A stretch of 7,420 nt of DNA from Flavobacteriales bacterium (lineage in GTDB: Bacteria > Bacteroidota > Bacteroidia > Flavobacteriales_D > Crocinitomicaceae). A program made the position numbers and the translations under genes. Below are positions 6,784 through 7,420 of this stretch, one piece after another; position 1 is the stretch's first letter, and each line of letters opens with the position of its first letter. The notes below the pieces were generated by a model. It did no database searches. It was not told the origin of the DNA and saw nothing but the letters and a program-made list of their open reading frames with translations. Where the stretch lies: positions 1 to 7,420 of the forward strand of contig CANHJY010000092.1 of assembly GCA_947461185.1 (NCBI GenBank), in the 5' to 3' direction.

Positions 6784-6792
6784 GCCCATAAC
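6784..6792 (-). other. Cassette entry core site GTTATGGGC (attI-like or half of a lost attC)
   Basis: Minus-strand GTTATGGGC is the entry junction of cassette A and pairs exactly with 5419-5427. An attC preceding it would need an inverted partner for TCACTTATATGCGCTACA (6793-6810) further right, and I find none. The site is therefore either an attI-type simple site at the start of the array or the remains of an attC destroyed by a rearrangement. No integrase gene is visible in the 628 bases to the right. Confidence 0.5.
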
Positions 6793-7219
6793 TCACTTAT
6801 ATGCGCTACAAAATCCTTTTTTTTTTTAGCCTCGCTTAAGCCAACGAATATACAAATCAAGTTTAAACCACGTTGGGAAGGAATTGCTGCTTATTTATTT
6901 CGCGATTAACCGCGGAATTTTTCGAAATACTGGCGGTTGTTCGCGTTCCATTCAGTCTTGCTTTCCCTCTTCTATTCGGACTCCAGGGCCGGGCGTTTGG
7001 CTTCGCACGCGGTGAGCTGCCTCTTGGGTAGGGTGGGCAAGGGTGAAGGCGGTGCGGTGGCTGCTTGCACCGGGCGAGCGCGAGCGGCTGGGTGAGATAT
7101 TTTGCCGGCAATGATTTCGGGTGCGCGGGGTGGACTGTCGATCGTTGAGAATGCGTTCGGTTGAAATTGTGGGTGGGTTAATCGCTGTGGGCTCGCGGCG
7201 GTGAACGCACAGCAGTGGA

Positions 7220-7308
7220 CGGGCGGCAGCGTGCTTGTTGCCTTAGCGGTGGTCGGGCAGCAGTGCGTCCGTGCCACGGTATTGGTCGGGCGGCAGCGTG
7301 CTTGTTGC
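7220..7308. repeat. 22-bp direct repeat in GC-rich segment
   Basis: A 22-base sequence (CGGGCGGCAGCG followed by TGCTTGTTGC) occurs identically at 7220-7241 and 7287-7308, 67 bases apart. A diverged partial copy (GGTCGGGCAGCAG) lies between them at 7251-7263. It may be a decayed tandem array. Confidence 0.85.
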
Positions 7309-7341
7309 AGCAGCATGGATCGCGCAGCAGCGCGCCGCTGA

Positions 7342-7384
7342 CGCAGCAGTGGCCGCGCAGCAGTGGACGCGCTGCAGCGCGTCC
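7342..7384. repeat. 14-bp tandem repeat running into a perfect 20-bp palindrome
   Basis: CGCAGCAGTGGCCG (7342-7355) is followed directly by CGCAGCAGTGGACG (7356-7369), differing at one base. A further related copy, CACAGCAGTGGACG, lies near 7208. The second unit overlaps GGACGCGCTGCAGCGCGTCC (7365-7384), a perfect palindrome with PstI-like CTGCAG at its centre. It could form a hairpin or cruciform, or be a dimeric protein site. No T-run follows, so a terminator is unlikely. Confidence 0.8.
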
Positions 7385-7420
7385 CGACCGCAGATTTTAC
7401 CGAGCGTCGCACCTCGCACC

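Larger units (their letters stand above)
5301..6791 (-). mobile_element. Integron-like gene cassette A: two overlapping genes plus intact attC-like site
   Basis: The unit starts at the TT of GTTATGGGC (6791) and ends at the G of GTTAGCA (5301), about 1.5 kb. Its opening GTTATGGGC (6792 to 6784) is the exact reverse complement of GCCCATAAC (5427 to 5419), the first half of its own attC-like site. It holds a 59-aa membrane protein gene and a 368-aa gene that overlap by 11 bases. A cassette with two coupled genes is unusual and implies that they work as one unit. The leader between junction and first ATG is 53 bases. Confidence 0.72.
6793..7420. other. Gene-free stretch with AT-rich to GC-rich transition
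   Basis: Up to about 6900 the DNA is AT-rich like the cassettes and includes a run of 11 T's at 6817-6827. From roughly 6980 to the right end it becomes strongly GC-rich. The open minus-strand frames here (6863-7111, 6972-7412) translate to low-complexity Arg/Ala/Pro/Thr/Cys-rich strings with no recognisable domain, as GC-rich DNA with few stops gives by chance. I see no tRNA, rRNA or integrase. The segment is repeat-bearing, and the shift suggests a boundary between the array and different DNA. Confidence 0.55.

Noticed and set aside
7342..7384. Possible CRISPR array from repeated GCAGCAGTGG units
   Set aside because: Units are 14 bases and contiguous with no spacers of regular length, and no cas gene is present.
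6863..7412. Two minus-strand frames of 82 and 146 aa in the GC-rich block
   Set aside because: Low-complexity Arg/Ala/Pro/Thr/Cys content, internal repeats and lack of any domain or plausible start signal fit chance open frames in GC-rich DNA.

Overview
The window reads as part of an integron-like cassette array of mobile accessory genes, probably from a Bacteroidota-type bacterium. That assignment is an inference with moderate to low confidence. It rests on AT-rich genes, A-rich leaders that mostly lack Shine-Dalgarno sequences, and an IS1182-like element. No marker gene fixes the host. All real coding sequences lie on the minus strand, so the array runs from right to left.

Layout in transcription order: a core site at 6784-6792 opens cassette A (5301-6791). 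It carries a newly read 59-aa one-helix membrane protein (6559-6738) that overlaps a 368-aa soluble protein resembling the LPO_1073/Vpar_1526 family (5463-6569). It is closed by an intact attC-like site (5295-5427). Cassette B (2653-5300) carries a GmrSD-like DUF262 + DUF1524 protein (3295-5271). Its attC-like site (2647-3285) is split by a 557-bp internally deleted IS1182-like element (2656-3212). Cassette C (1-2652, running off the left edge) carries a 767-aa PIN-domain protein with a coiled coil and two C-terminal membrane helices (293-2596). Its attC-like site (172-298) is also interrupted, by the tail of a second copy of the same IS (1-171).

The cassette reading rests on a signature seen three times. 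The first 9-10 bases of each cassette are the exact reverse complement of the first half-site of that cassette's own terminal recombination site: GTTATGGGC/GCCCATAAC, GTTAGCAGAA/TTCTGCTAAC and GTTAGGCAC/GTGCCTAAC. This is expected when each unit was once a circle closed at an attC. Each gene starts 24-57 bases after the entry junction and stops just before, or inside, the next site.

Functionally the three cassettes look like a small defence-type set: a membrane protein plus partner sharing a repeated peptide motif, a modification-dependent-endonuclease-like protein, and a membrane-anchored nuclease-like protein. Only the GmrSD-like assignment has a clear family precedent; the other roles are inferred. 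Right of 6793 no gene is supported. Base composition shifts from AT-rich to strongly GC-rich near 6900-6980, and the segment holds short direct and inverted repeats.
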